From positions 39,137 to 103,136 of the forward strand of contig CAYYYS010000006.1 in NCBI GenBank assembly GCA_964476155.1: DNA of 64,000 bases, written 5' to 3'. The notes beneath the pieces are model-generated. The model worked only from the letters and a program-made list of their open reading frames with translations, did no database searches and was not told where the DNA came from. This document shows positions 17,677 through 27,755 of the stretch, piece after piece. Both the position numbers and the translations under genes were made by a program. How positions within the stretch are numbered: position 1 is the first letter of the stretch; every line of letters starts with the position of its first letter. Source of the stretch: JAHIYU01 sp964476155. GTDB taxonomy: Bacteria > Krumholzibacteriota > Krumholzibacteriia > LZORAL124-64-63.

Positions 17677-20646
17677 CTAGCGAATCAGCGTAATCTTTGT
17701 CGATACGGCCAGTCCGTCCAACTCCGCACGTACCAAATAGATACCGCTGGAAAGAGCTCGGCCACGGTTGCTGCGGCCATCCCACGCCAGCGTCACTTTT
17801 TCCCCAGCCAGCGGCCCCTGGTGCAGCAGAGCCACCTGACGACCCCGCAAATCGTGAATAGCCACCCGTGCATCGGCCACACCACCCCGAGGCAAGTCCA
17901 GGAGGATCGTCGTGCGGGGATTGAATGGATTGGGTCGGGCCTGGAGGCTTGCGGTGGGTCTGGGCGGGCCATCGCCGGCCTCGAATCCGGTGTTGGGATC
18001 GCCGTAGATCGTCTCGGTGACGGTCAGCTGGGCTTCGGCCAGTTCGGTGGCCGATCGCACCTGGACGAATCGATAGTTGTTGGGCGCCATGATGTCGCCG
18101 CCTGTCTTCCAGTCCTCCCACTCGATCATGGCGAGATCGTCGAACCAGGTCAGACCGGTGCCGGTGTCCGGTGGCTCTGTCCCGCAACGCAGTTCGAAGT
18201 AGGTGGCGTTGCTTGGCGTGTCAAGATCGACCCACTGTTCGGTCCAGTCGCAATTGCCGGTGAAGCGGGTGGCCAGATCGGTGCTGCTCAGGGAGCTCGA
18301 GCTGTAACGGTCGGCATAGAAGCGCACCATGATCCGCGACTCGGCCGCGTTTTCGGCGTGGAGCCAGCCCACCGCCGAATGTTCCAGCGCGGGATCACAG
18401 GGCAGGTGCTTTTCAAGATCGGTGCCGGTCTGGCCGCTGTCCGAGGATTCACGCTGCAAAGCCAGGCTGCGTTTGCCCGAGTGGAAACGGGTCTCGTCCA
18501 GCCATTCGTCGGACGTGTTGTCGTCCCAGAAGGTGGCGCCTTCGTCTTCGAAGCCGCCGTGCCAGAGGATCTCGCGGCCCCAGCGCACCTCTAGACCCGC
18601 GGCGTCCAGGGCGGACAAGTCGCCGAGATCCGGTAACGCGGTCGGTGCGGAGATCCACCAGCCGTCGTTTTCGGTCAGGGACAGGTCGAGGACGGTCTCC
18701 ACCTGAGTGGAATCCACACCCGCTCGATTCGCATGGACCCGCGCCGTGTTGGTCTCGCGGTCGACGACTACCACGGCGTTCATGGGTGTAGAGTAGTCGG
18801 CGATGCGGTCCATGATCTCATAGCCCAGCATGCCGGTGGCCGGTTGCGGGATGTAGTCGTCGATCCAGGCCGGTGTGAACGTGCAGCCGACGATGCCGTC
18901 CTTTTCGATCTCCAGGGTCAGCACGAAGGTGGGGAAGGTCTCCGGGTAGTAGAGGTCGAAGATGAAGTTGCCCAGCGAATGGGCGATGAGCTTGTCGTTA
19001 TAGCCTTCGAAGCCCTGCAGCACGTGGGGATGATGGTTGATCAGGATGTCGGCGCCCGCGTCGAGGGTCAGGCGGCGCAAGGCCCGCTCGTCCAGGGTCG
19101 GCTCGTTGCGGAAACGGAAATCGGGATCGCCGGGGGCAATCTCCGAAGCTTCCAGGATCGCCGGCGAGATCCAGGGCGCGGCGGCCTTGCCCGGCGCGGG
19201 AGCGGTCAGGTACTCGTCGCCGCTGTGGGTCTGCATGATGACCACGTCGGCCACGTCGTGCAGGCCGGCCAGGGCGCGCTCGACGTTCTGGGGGATGAAG
19301 AAACCAAAGCCCGGCTTGCTCGGCCCGGCGTCCAGGAAAGGCTGGTAGTTCCACTTGCGCCCGCAGCGGTTGGCTTGCCCCACTAAGGCAATACGGATAC
19401 CGCGCTCGGTCCAGAAGGTCGGCGCCAGCGCGGCGGTCTCGTCCGAGCCGGCCCCGAAGTAGGGAATCCCGAGCCCGTCGAGCCCGTCGAAGGTGTCGAG
19501 CATGCCGACTTCGCCGTAGTCGATGATGTGGTTGTTGGCCAGATCAGCGATATCGACACCCGCGTACTGGATGCCGACGATGTTCTCAGGGCGGCTGCGG
19601 AAGACCACGCTCTTGGTGGGATGGGGCGTGCCGCGATCCGTGTACGACACTTCCAGATTGCAGACGTTTACATCGGCGGCGTTACCGAAGATGTCGAGCG
19701 TCGGCTCGTACAGCGCTTCGATGCCGTATGTGTCGATGATGCCGCCGGAATACTCGTAGGCGCGGCCGGTGAACACGTCACCCACGAAGTTCACGGTGAT
19801 CGGGCCGGACGCGGCGCCCGGATCCACCTCGACCTGACAGGCCGCGTAGCCCACGAGGCCGTCCGGATCGGTCACGGTCAGTCCCACCGTCCAACCATGG
19901 TCGGCGGTGACGGTGAAGGTGTGCTGCGGGCTCTCGTCCGCGCTGAAGGTGCTGTCGCCGAAGTCCCAGTGATAGACGTGTGCCGCGGAATCGGGGTCAA
20001 GCACTAGGGCATTGAACTGGACGGTGGCGCGCGTCTGGCCGCCGACCTGTCGCAGCTTGGCGGCCGACTGATCGATACCGACGATCGGCGCCACTGGCAG
20101 ATCGGCGCTCACGTCCTCGATCGCGTCGAACCAGGTTTCACCCGGCGAGCCCGCGTCGGTGTCGTTCACGTAGATCAGCCGCGTGATCACGGGCAAATCG
20201 CCGAAGGTGGCGCGCCAATCCTCGCCCAGCGGCAACAGGTAGGTGCGCCACTGGTGACGGGAGAAGGCGCCCTGGTAGACGGTCCACCAGTTGTCGGCGG
20301 TCGGCAGTTCCTCGCCCATGAAGGTGTAGACCAGTTCACGCGTGCCGTCGCTCACGCCGAAGCCGTGCATCTCGCCCAGGTCGCCGGCCTTGATGGCAAC
20401 GCGCCAGACGGTGCTGTCGGCGATGGTGACCGCGGTGATGTCCTGGGTCTTCCAGGTGTTGCCGTCCAGGATGAGCGCCTGTGCGCCTTCGTGGGCGTCG
20501 GTGGTCAGCGTCCAGCTGCCGGGGTCATTGTCTTGGCCGGGATAGCTGTCCAGGATGGGCGTGCCGGACTCGAAGTCCTCAATGACCTGGGCGTGCGCGG
20601 CGATCGTCAGCATGGCGATGATCAGGATCGTGATATACGAGCGCAT
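17677..20646 (-). CDS. Secreted CapA/PgsA-type protein with PKD and FlgD-like domains
   Basis: Predicted secreted metallophosphoesterase-fold enzyme of 989 residues. ATG 20646 follows GGGGAGAC and a signal peptide (AAHAQ). Residues 20-180 look like a beta-sandwich carbohydrate-binding region, and 190-285 form a PKD domain (YHWDFGDSTF). The CapA domain spans about 285-575, with NFVGDVFTGR, DIADLANNHIIDYG, IMQTHSGDEY, LINHHPHVLQGFE and AHSLGNFIFD. A second beta-sandwich follows and the protein ends with the NPFNPRTTI FlgD-like domain. CapA proteins act in poly-gamma-glutamate synthesis or degradation; no capB or capC neighbour is seen here, so a stand-alone secreted hydrolase is more likely. 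It lies next to the S8 peptidase and is read in the same direction. Confidence 0.8.
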   Translation of the reverse strand: MRSYITILIIAMLTIAAHAQVIEDFESGTPILDSYPGQDNDPGSWTLTTDAHEGAQALILDGNTWKTQDITAVTIADSTVWRVAIKAGDLGEMHGFGVSDGTRELVYTFMGEELPTADNWWTVYQGAFSRHQWRTYLLPLGEDWRATFGDLPVITRLIYVNDTDAGSPGETWFDAIEDVSADLPVAPIVGIDQSAAKLRQVGGQTRATVQFNALVLDPDSAAHVYHWDFGDSTFSADESPQHTFTVTADHGWTVGLTVTDPDGLVGYAACQVEVDPGAASGPITVNFVGDVFTGRAYEYSGGIIDTYGIEALYEPTLDIFGNAADVNVCNLEVSYTDRGTPHPTKSVVFRSRPENIVGIQYAGVDIADLANNHIIDYGEVGMLDTFDGLDGLGIPYFGAGSDETAALAPTFWTERGIRIALVGQANRCGRKWNYQPFLDAGPSKPGFGFFIPQNVERALAGLHDVADVVIMQTHSGDEYLTAPAPGKAAAPWISPAILEASEIAPGDPDFRFRNEPTLDERALRRLTLDAGADILINHHPHVLQGFEGYNDKLIAHSLGNFIFDLYYPETFPTFVLTLEIEKDGIVGCTFTPAWIDDYIPQPATGMLGYEIMDRIADYSTPMNAVVVVDRETNTARVHANRAGVDSTQVETVLDLSLTENDGWWISAPTALPDLGDLSALDAAGLEVRWGREILWHGGFEDEGATFWDDNTSDEWLDETRFHSGKRSLALQRESSDSGQTGTDLEKHLPCDPALEHSAVGWLHAENAAESRIMVRFYADRYSSSSLSSTDLATRFTGNCDWTEQWVDLDTPSNATYFELRCGTEPPDTGTGLTWFDDLAMIEWEDWKTGGDIMAPNNYRFVQVRSATELAEAQLTVTETIYGDPNTGFEAGDGPPRPTASLQARPNPFNPRTTILLDLPRGGVADARVAIHDLRGRQVALLHQGPLAGEKVTLAWDGRSNRGRALSSGIYLVRAELDGLAVSTKITLIR

Positions 20647-20749
20647 GTGTCTCCCCTGGGGCAAATCGTGCGGCGGGGGTCGCAAGAGTATTGACAAAAA
20701 GACGTATCAGCGGCGCGAAGCGTCGGCTGTATACGACAGAGCCAAGACA

Positions 20750-20763
20750 GCGCGCTTGCGCGC
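20750..20763 (-). other. GC-rich hairpin downstream of dihydropyrimidinase gene
   Basis: GCGCGC at 20750-20755 and 20758-20763 forms a tight palindrome in the gap between two minus-strand genes. It is a weak terminator candidate for the upstream hydantoinase gene. On the minus strand TATAAT (20774-20769) lies just before it and could be a -10 box for the CapA-like gene, but no good -35 was found. Confidence 0.3.
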
Positions 20764-20788
20764 CACAAATTATATCACATCGACGGGA

Positions 20789-22162
20789 TCAAGAGAAACG
20801 GCGGGGGACAAACACACCGGGGGACTGGTCGGCGGCCAACTTGCCATCGACGACGACCTTTTCACCCCGACGCCACACTGACTGGATCTCGCCGCGCCAC
20901 TGATCGCCCGACCACAGCGACAACTTGCCGTTGAACGGCAGCGTCGTGCCCTCGGCGTCGGGGTCGAAAAGGACCAGGTCGGCATCGTAACCTTCGGCCA
21001 CGCGGCCCTTGCGACCGGCCAGTCCCATCAGATCGGCGGGCTTCTCACAGCACAGGCGTACCCAGTCCTCGGGTTCGAGCAGTCCGTCGCGTACGCCGAG
21101 CGTGTAGGTGACCAGCAGCCGCTCGCCCACTCCGGCGGTGCCGTTGGGGATGGCGGGGAAACCGTTTTCGGCTTGGGCCTGCTTGAGCGCCAAGGGGAAT
21201 TCGCAGTGATCGGTGGCGATCCAGGAGATTTCGCCATCGGCCAGACCCTGGCGCAGGTAGGCCGCGTCCAGAGAGGTACGCAGGGGCGGGGACATTACGC
21301 CGAGCAGGGCCGCGTCGTCGCCCGTGTTGTATTGCTCGTCGGTGCGGAAGAGATATTGGGGACAGGTTTCGGCGCGGATGTCGACGCCGACCGCCCGCGC
21401 GCCCTTGATCAGCTCCAGACCGCCGGCGGTCGAGAGGTGCACGATGGTCAGGGGGCAGCCGGTTTCCTCGGCGAGCAGCATGGCCGTGCGCACGGCTTCG
21501 ATTTCCGAGTCGGGCTGGTGGGCGGCGGCGTGCCAGGCGGGCGCCGTTCGCCCCTTGAGCATGAGCTGGGTCTGGGCGTCGGCGTTCATCTCGCCGTCCT
21601 CGGCGTGGACCAGCAGGTGGGCGCCCAGTTCGCAGAGCTGCTTCATGAGCAGCTTCATCTCGTCGGGCGCGAGCATCAGACGGCCCTTGTAGGCCAGGAA
21701 AGCCTTGATGGTCGGCACGCCGGTGGCGACAACATCCGCCAACTCGGTCAGACGCTCGGGCGTGATCTCGCTGATGGTCACATGGAGGCCGAAATCGCAG
21801 AGGCAGTCGTCCTGGGCGATGTCGCGCACGCGGGCCACGGCCCAGGGCAGGGGTTCGCCCTTGTCGGGGCGTGCGAAACCGATCACCGTGGTCGTGCCGC
21901 CGAGCAGGGCGGCCTCGCTGCCCTCGCGCCAGCCGCGACTGACGATGCCGTCGCGCAGGGGCATGCCGAAGTGGGTGTGTGCATCGACACCGCCGGGTAA
22001 GAGCCACAGGCCGGCGCCGTCCACGTCGTCGGGGCCGACGAGTTTGAAGTTGGGGCGCGTGGCGATTTCGGCGATGGTTTCGCCGGCGACGCGTACGTCG
22101 GCCTCGCGGGGGCCGTCACCGGTCATCACGGTGGCATTGCGGATCCAGAATTCGGTGCTCAT
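20789..22162 (-). CDS. Dihydropyrimidinase/hydantoinase
   Basis: Cyclic-amide hydrolase that opens dihydropyrimidine or hydantoin rings in the cytosol. The binuclear metal site is intact: GGVDAHTHF (HxH), the carboxylated lysine in TIKAFLAYKG, LLVHAEDG, TIVHLST and ATDHCEF. It has 457 residues, the usual length, starting with ATG 22162. With the 8-oxoguanine-deaminase-like enzyme upstream it suggests nucleobase salvage or degradation, but the two genes are not in one operon. Allantoinase is a less likely alternative. Confidence 0.85.
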   Translation of the reverse strand: MSTEFWIRNATVMTGDGPREADVRVAGETIAEIATRPNFKLVGPDDVDGAGLWLLPGGVDAHTHFGMPLRDGIVSRGWREGSEAALLGGTTTVIGFARPDKGEPLPWAVARVRDIAQDDCLCDFGLHVTISEITPERLTELADVVATGVPTIKAFLAYKGRLMLAPDEMKLLMKQLCELGAHLLVHAEDGEMNADAQTQLMLKGRTAPAWHAAAHQPDSEIEAVRTAMLLAEETGCPLTIVHLSTAGGLELIKGARAVGVDIRAETCPQYLFRTDEQYNTGDDAALLGVMSPPLRTSLDAAYLRQGLADGEISWIATDHCEFPLALKQAQAENGFPAIPNGTAGVGERLLVTYTLGVRDGLLEPEDWVRLCCEKPADLMGLAGRKGRVAEGYDADLVLFDPDAEGTTLPFNGKLSLWSGDQWRGEIQSVWRRGEKVVVDGKLAADQSPGVFVPRRFS

Positions 22163-22240
22163 GCCGCAAAGCTATGTCGCGGACTCCGCCTTCACAAGTC
22201 GGGTGTCAAGTGGATGTGGACCGACGCCGCGAAGTGGCCC

Positions 22241-22246
22241 TATAAT
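22241..22246 (+). promoter_or_regulatory. Candidate -10 box for the liu-type operon
   Basis: TATAAT occurs 46 bases upstream of the carboxyltransferase start in the gap between divergent genes. No clear -35 hexamer lies 17 bases upstream, so this is a weak call. Confidence 0.3.
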
Positions 22247-22291
22247 CGTCACTGGCCAAGACCGAATCCGCCCTCACCTGCAGGAGAGCCC

Positions 22292-23899
<1,608 letters not shown>

Positions 23900-23944
23900 T
23901 GGCGATGGTTGTTATGAAACTGTTTGCAGCAGGAGGAAGAAGCC

Positions 23945-25642
23945 ATGTTTCTTTTCAATCCTCAGCAGTTCGACCCGGGTAACCTGGATGAGACCTCGCG
24001 CGAGATCCTGCAAAAGACAATCCGGTTTTTTGAAGAGAAGGGGAAAGTCCGCATCAAGGAAGACGATCAACAGCGAGTCTGGTACGCCGACTTTCTGGAG
24101 TTCGTGAAAAAAGAACAAGTCTTCGCAACCCTCCTCACGCCCGCACGGTTCGGCACGGGCGCCCAGCGCTGGGACACGTACCGGATTGCCCGGCTCAACG
24201 AAATCCTCGGCTTCTATGGCCTGGCCTACTGGTACACCTGGCAGGTCTCGATCCTCGGTCTGGGCCCCGTATGGATGTCGAAAAATAAAGGATTGAAACG
24301 ACGGGCCGCGAATCTTCTGAAGCAGGGCGCCGTCTTTGCCTTCGGTTTGTCCGAGCGGGATCACGGCGCGGATGTCTACTCCACCGAGATGATGCTGACG
24401 CCCCGGGACGACGGCACCTGGCTGGCCAACGGCTCCAAATACTATATCGGCAACGGCAACGAGGCTCCGTTGGTGTCGACCCTGGGTAAAATGGCCGACA
24501 CCGGAGAATTCGTCTTCTTCGCAGCGAATTTCAGGCACGAGAAATACGAGCTGGTCAAGAATGTCGTGGCCAGCCAGAACTATGTGGCCGAGTTTGCCCT
24601 GCACGACTATCCGGTCACTGAGGCCGATATCATTGCCCGTGGTGATGCGGCCTGGGACGCGGCCATGAACACCGTCAACATCGGTAAATATAATCTGGGG
24701 TGGTCGTCCATCGGCATGTGTACCCACGCTTTCCATGAGTCCATCAACCACGCCTCCGGTCGCATCCTCTATGGGAATCCGGTGACCGATTTCCCCCATG
24801 TGCGCAACCTCTTCGTCGATGCCTATGTCCGCCTGGTCGCCATGCGTCTTTTCGCCCTTCGCGCTGCCGACTACATGCGTGTCGGTTCCCCCGACGATCG
24901 TCGCTACCTGCTCTACAACGCCATCGTCAAGATGAAGGTGACCACCCAGGGCGAAGACGTGATCAACCTGCTTTGGGACGTGATCGCGGCCAAGGGATTC
25001 GAGAAGGATACGTTCTTCGAGATTGCGGCCCGCGACATCCGGGCCCTGCCCAAGCTGGAGGGCACGGTTCATGTCAACATCGCGCTGATCATGAAATTCG
25101 TGGCCAACTACTTCTTCAATCCAGCGGATTTCCCGAAAGTGGACCACCAGGATCAGGCGGCCGATGACGACTTCCTATTCAACCAGGGGCCCGCACGAGG
25201 ACTTGGCCAGGTGCAGTTCCACGACTATCGCCAGGTCTATGCCGAGTGCGACCTGCCCAATGTGCGCGTGTTCCGGGATCAGATCGCGGCCTTGACGGGG
25301 ATGCTCCTGGAGGCGCGTCCCGGCAAGGACCAACTCCGTGATATCGATTTCATGTTGGCGTTGGGGCAGATGTTTACCCTGGTGGTCTATGGACAGTTGG
25401 TGCTGGAAAACGCAAAGATCCATCACATTGACGATGATACCATCGACCAGATATTCGAGTTCATGGTGCGTGATTTTTCCGCCTATGCGCTACAGCTGCG
25501 GGACAAGCCTGCCGCCACGACGCAGCAGCAGGAACATTGTGGGCGAATGTTACTCAGGCCCGCGGTGGACACGGAGCGGTTTGATCGGGTTTGGCGGGAG
25601 CAGGTGTATCCCCTCTGTGGGGCCTATACAATGTGTGATTAA
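23945..25642 (+). CDS. Acyl-CoA dehydrogenase
   Basis: FAD-dependent oxidation of an acyl-CoA. In this setting it may act on isovaleryl-CoA, the substrate preceding methylcrotonyl-CoA, though it is longer (565 residues) than classic isovaleryl-CoA dehydrogenase (about 390). Acyl-CoA dehydrogenase features are visible: AFGLSERDHGADVYST, the ANGSKYYIGNGNEA segment, and GEDVINLLWDVIAAKGFEKD near the C-terminal helical domain. The additional C-terminal 130 residues are helical. ATG 23945 follows an AGGAGG site. Base use is slightly lower in GC than its neighbours (AAA/GAA rich N-terminus). The substrate is inferred from context only. Confidence 0.75.
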   Translation: MFLFNPQQFDPGNLDETSREILQKTIRFFEEKGKVRIKEDDQQRVWYADFLEFVKKEQVFATLLTPARFGTGAQRWDTYRIARLNEILGFYGLAYWYTWQVSILGLGPVWMSKNKGLKRRAANLLKQGAVFAFGLSERDHGADVYSTEMMLTPRDDGTWLANGSKYYIGNGNEAPLVSTLGKMADTGEFVFFAANFRHEKYELVKNVVASQNYVAEFALHDYPVTEADIIARGDAAWDAAMNTVNIGKYNLGWSSIGMCTHAFHESINHASGRILYGNPVTDFPHVRNLFVDAYVRLVAMRLFALRAADYMRVGSPDDRRYLLYNAIVKMKVTTQGEDVINLLWDVIAAKGFEKDTFFEIAARDIRALPKLEGTVHVNIALIMKFVANYFFNPADFPKVDHQDQAADDDFLFNQGPARGLGQVQFHDYRQVYAECDLPNVRVFRDQIAALTGMLLEARPGKDQLRDIDFMLALGQMFTLVVYGQLVLENAKIHHIDDDTIDQIFEFMVRDFSAYALQLRDKPAATTQQQEHCGRMLLRPAVDTERFDRVWREQVYPLCGAYTMCD

Positions 25643-25654
25643 CCGAGACAACGC

Positions 25655-26038
25655 TCAGCGAGCCTCCTCGATCATCTCCACGATCTTCGCCTCGACCTCC
25701 CGCGCCACATCGCCCAGCGCGGGATCGTCCGACAGGGCGGTGAGTATCCCCCGCGGCTTGATCATGCCGATCCTGGTCGTCCCGTCCTGCGTGTAGACGG
25801 AGATGCGGCAGGGCAGGGCCATGTTCAGGCGCATGTCCGCGGCCAGGACCCGGGTGGCCTGCTGGGGCTGGCAGACTTCGAAGATGCGGCACTCCTCGGT
25901 GAAGTCGATACCCTTGCTGCGCAGGGACTCACCCATATCGTGAACATGCAGGACGCCGAAGCCGTGGTTGACGACGGCTTTTTCCAGATCCGTCGCGGCC
26001 TGGTCCAGGGGTTTATCGCTCTCGACGATGTGGTACAC
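25655..26038 (-). CDS. DUF302-family protein
   Basis: Small soluble protein of 127 residues. It carries the DUF302 pattern: an N-terminal strand, GFGVLHVHDMGESLRSKG, CRIFEVCQPQQA and PCRISVYTQDGTTRIGMIKP. The start is GTG 26038 with GGAGGAG upstream. It ends 12 bases from the convergent dehydrogenase gene and is read together with the DUF2147 gene behind it. Function unknown; some DUF302 proteins are heme- or metal-linked. Confidence 0.85.
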   Translation of the reverse strand: MYHIVESDKPLDQAATDLEKAVVNHGFGVLHVHDMGESLRSKGIDFTEECRIFEVCQPQQATRVLAADMRLNMALPCRISVYTQDGTTRIGMIKPRGILTALSDDPALGDVAREVEAKIVEMIEEAR

Positions 26039-26052
26039 GATATCTCCTCCCG

Positions 26053-26550
26053 CTATTCTGCCTCGAACCGCGTCCAGGCCGTATCCCGGCCCAGCTTGAT
26101 GAAACCGACCTTAACATAGCCGAAGACCTCCAGGTTGTCCCGGTCCTTCAGGGTCAGCTTGCAACGGTATTCCTTGCCGTTTTTGGGATCGTAGATGCGG
26201 CCGTCCTTGAGCTTGCCGTCTCCCGTGTCGAAGCGAAAGTCGCGCATGATCTTCAGGCCCATGGCCGGACGCTCGCGCAACGATTCGTCGGGGTTGTTGC
26301 GGTCGGTGCGCGGTTGGCCCGGCGGCCCGTCGATGCCGTCTTCGGGATAGATGGGTGAGTTCAGATGGACGATGCGGCCATGGTAGAGGCCGTTTTCCTC
26401 ATAGATCTCGATGCGGGACCAGTTGATGTCGTCCTTGGCTGTTTCCCAGACACCGAGGATGTCGTCGGGGGTGGGTTCGAAGTCGTCGGCCCAGGCTGCG
26501 GTGGTGATCAGGAGCAGCGTGGCTGTGAGGATTAGTCTATGTGATGACAT
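26053..26550 (-). CDS. Secreted DUF2147-family protein
   Basis: 165 residues with a signal peptide ending AAWADD. The DUF2147 core follows: GVWETAKDDINWSRIEIYEENGLYHGRIVHL, a polar Pro-rich region with GLKIMRDFRFD, and GRIYDPKNGKEYRCKLTL near the end. ATG 26550 follows AGGAAAGG. The fold is a lipocalin-like barrel in relatives; no biochemical role is established. Fourteen bases separate it from the DUF302 gene. Confidence 0.85.
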   Translation of the reverse strand: MSSHRLILTATLLLITTAAWADDFEPTPDDILGVWETAKDDINWSRIEIYEENGLYHGRIVHLNSPIYPEDGIDGPPGQPRTDRNNPDESLRERPAMGLKIMRDFRFDTGDGKLKDGRIYDPKNGKEYRCKLTLKDRDNLEVFGYVKVGFIKLGRDTAWTRFEAE

Positions 26551-26591
26551 TGTTTTCCTTTCCTCATACACGGAACTCACTTCGCTCAGCC

Positions 26592-26831
26592 TCAGCCCCC
26601 CTTCGCCCACCCGGGTGGACGCAGGTCTTCCAGGAAAGCGGCATCGACCCAGTATATACCAGAGTTTCCGTTTTCGGGACTATTGTTCAGTCGCCGGAAT
26701 CCAGCCAACGTCAACCGGTCCTCGGGGAAGAAATCGACCTGATCGGTGTGCGTGGCGCAGAAGATGTTCTGGTTTCCCCAGCCGGTGTCCACGCGGTCCA
26801 TGCCCCAAATGCCGTTGAATTGCCCGCTGGA
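26592..26831 (-). pseudogene. Possible protein-gene remnant
   Basis: An open stretch of 79 codons bounded upstream by a stop. The deduced peptide (for example HTDQVDFFPEDRLTLAGFRRL) reads more like protein than random antisense. No start with a ribosome binding site and no family were recognised. It fills most of the 398-bp gap between 26551 and 26948. May be a decayed 3' end of a lost gene, or chance. Confidence 0.2.
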
Positions 26832-26948
26832 TCAGCTACCCGGTCTGCCCTATGATGGACAGCGGCCCGGCTCCGGACACCGAATCCGGTGTTGTTGGTT
26901 GTTTTTGTGTATTACCTTGATTGCATCTCTATCCTGCGAGGTTTCGAC

Positions 26949-27755
26949 TTGCCCAATATCTTGACCGACCGCAACGGCCCCGTCCTGACCGTCACCCTGG
27001 ACCGCCCCGACGCCCACAACGCCTTCGACCACGAGATGGTCGTTACGTTGCGGGACATCTTCCAGGGCCTGGCCGATGCCGAGCCTGACGACCGTCCCCA
27101 CGCCGTCATCCTGCGCGCCAACGGCAAGACCTTCTGCGCCGGTGGCGACCTGAACGACATGCGCCGTCTCGGTAAGGCCGATTTCGAGCAGAACATGGCG
27201 TCGGCCCGCGTGCTGGGGGAGATGTTCCGGGCGGTTCGCCTGAGTCCCGTGCCGGTGGTGGCGCGGGTGCAGGGAGGCGCCTACGGCGGCGGCGTCGGCA
27301 TGATCTGCGCCTGCGACATCGTCGTGGCCGACACCGATGCCTTCTTTGCCCTGACCGAGGCACGTCTGGGCATGGTGGCCGGCGTGATCTCGCCCATGGT
27401 GGTCGGACGCATCGGTTTGTCCCGGGCCCGTGTCCATTGCCTGCTGGGAGACCGCATCGACGCCGGCGAGGCCTACCGTATCGGTCTGGTCGACGTCCTG
27501 GCCAAACACAGCGAACTCGATCGGGAGTTGACCCAGACGGTCGGCTCCCTGCTCAAGGGCGGCCCCAGGGCCCTGGGCAAGGTCAAGGAACTGGTGGAGG
27601 GGGCCTACGCGCTGCCCTTTGCCGACAGTCTCGAATTTACCGCACGCATGATTGCCGAGGCGCGAACCTCACCGGAGGCGCAGGCCGCCCTGGATGCCTT
27701 CTTCGCCAAGAAACCGGCGCCCTGGATGACCGATCTGGAGGACTGGAAATCGTGA
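26949..27755 (+). CDS. Enoyl-CoA hydratase/isomerase, probable methylglutaconyl-CoA hydratase
   Basis: Crotonase-fold enzyme, 268 residues. The oxyanion-hole segments are GKTFCAGGDLNDM and GGAYGGGVGMICACDI, and the ACDIVVAD motif follows. TTG 26949 with GCGAGG seven bases upstream is the best start; the ATG at 26889 would add 20 hydrophobic residues with no ribosome binding site. Its stop overlaps the GTG of the biotin carboxylase gene (GTGA). Sitting between MCC genes, it most likely hydrates 3-methylglutaconyl-CoA, the next step of leucine breakdown. Exact substrate is inference. Confidence 0.82.
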   Translation: MPNILTDRNGPVLTVTLDRPDAHNAFDHEMVVTLRDIFQGLADAEPDDRPHAVILRANGKTFCAGGDLNDMRRLGKADFEQNMASARVLGEMFRAVRLSPVPVVARVQGGAYGGGVGMICACDIVVADTDAFFALTEARLGMVAGVISPMVVGRIGLSRARVHCLLGDRIDAGEAYRIGLVDVLAKHSELDRELTQTVGSLLKGGPRALGKVKELVEGAYALPFADSLEFTARMIAEARTSPEAQAALDAFFAKKPAPWMTDLEDWKS

